A stretch of DNA of 16,694 nucleotides from Prochlorococcus sp. AG-315-D17 (lineage in GTDB: Bacteria > Cyanobacteriota > Cyanobacteriia > PCC-6307 > Cyanobiaceae), in NCBI GenBank assembly GCA_003283685.1, contig QBWD01000023.1, forward strand, positions 1 to 16,694, written 5' to 3'. The notes under the pieces were generated by a model. It was given only the letters and a program-made list of their open reading frames with translations. It did no database searches and had not been told where the DNA came from. Each line of letters begins with the position of its first letter. Position 1 is the first letter of the stretch. The position numbers and the translations under genes were made by a program. Positions 16,661 to 16,694 of this stretch are shown in pieces.

Positions 16661-16694
16661 TTTTTTTTTGTTTTTTTTTTTGTTTTTTTTTTTT
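16661..16694. repeat. Terminal poly-T tract
   Basis: Runs of nine, then eleven or more T, separated by single G bases, fill the last 34 bases. This is unlike anything else in the window and starts exactly at the edge of the right 48-bp repeat. Confidence 0.9.

Overview
The window looks like chromosomal DNA of a marine picocyanobacterium, most likely a low-light Prochlorococcus. The base composition is AT-rich (roughly one third G+C by eye), genes are compact and often start at GTG or TTG, and Shine-Dalgarno signals are sparse. The gene set fits: acetyl-type MetA beside MetY, a long CbiX chelatase, a DUF2811-like small protein, a lumenal pentapeptide-repeat protein and a cyanobacterial-type B12-dependent ribonucleotide reductase tail. 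The genus call is inference from family recognition; no search was run.

Layout. Bases 1-2692 hold two adjacent genes, a glycerol-3-phosphate-dehydrogenase-like protein and an APH/NahK-like sugar kinase, probably one transcription unit of unknown substrate. Bases 2792-5775 hold a conserved hypothetical gene followed by metY and metA, which together make homocysteine from homoserine via O-acetylhomoserine. An FAD-linked oxidase (minus strand) diverges from cbiX (plus strand) around 7.1-7.2 kb. A DUF2811-like gene with an apparent frameshift runs convergently into a GMC-family oxidoreductase (minus strand). A divergent region with a 15-bp-arm hairpin separates that gene from a secreted pentapeptide-repeat protein. 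A large GT-C-type membrane glycosyltransferase follows, behind a Fur-box-like site.

From about 13.6 kb the character changes. There is a small minus-strand ORF, then a decapitated nrdJ (C-terminal third only), two small hypothetical proteins, a tRNA-Ser(UGA) preceded by a decayed partial copy of itself, and a TM2-domain protein. The nrdJ truncation point coincides with one copy of a perfect 48-bp sequence. The other copy lies inverted at 16613-16660, immediately before a terminal poly-T tract. The 2.7-kb block between the two copies is therefore either a rearranged or inserted segment bounded by inverted repeats, or a chimeric join in the assembly. This is the most notable structure in the window.

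No CRISPR array, transposase or integrase was seen.
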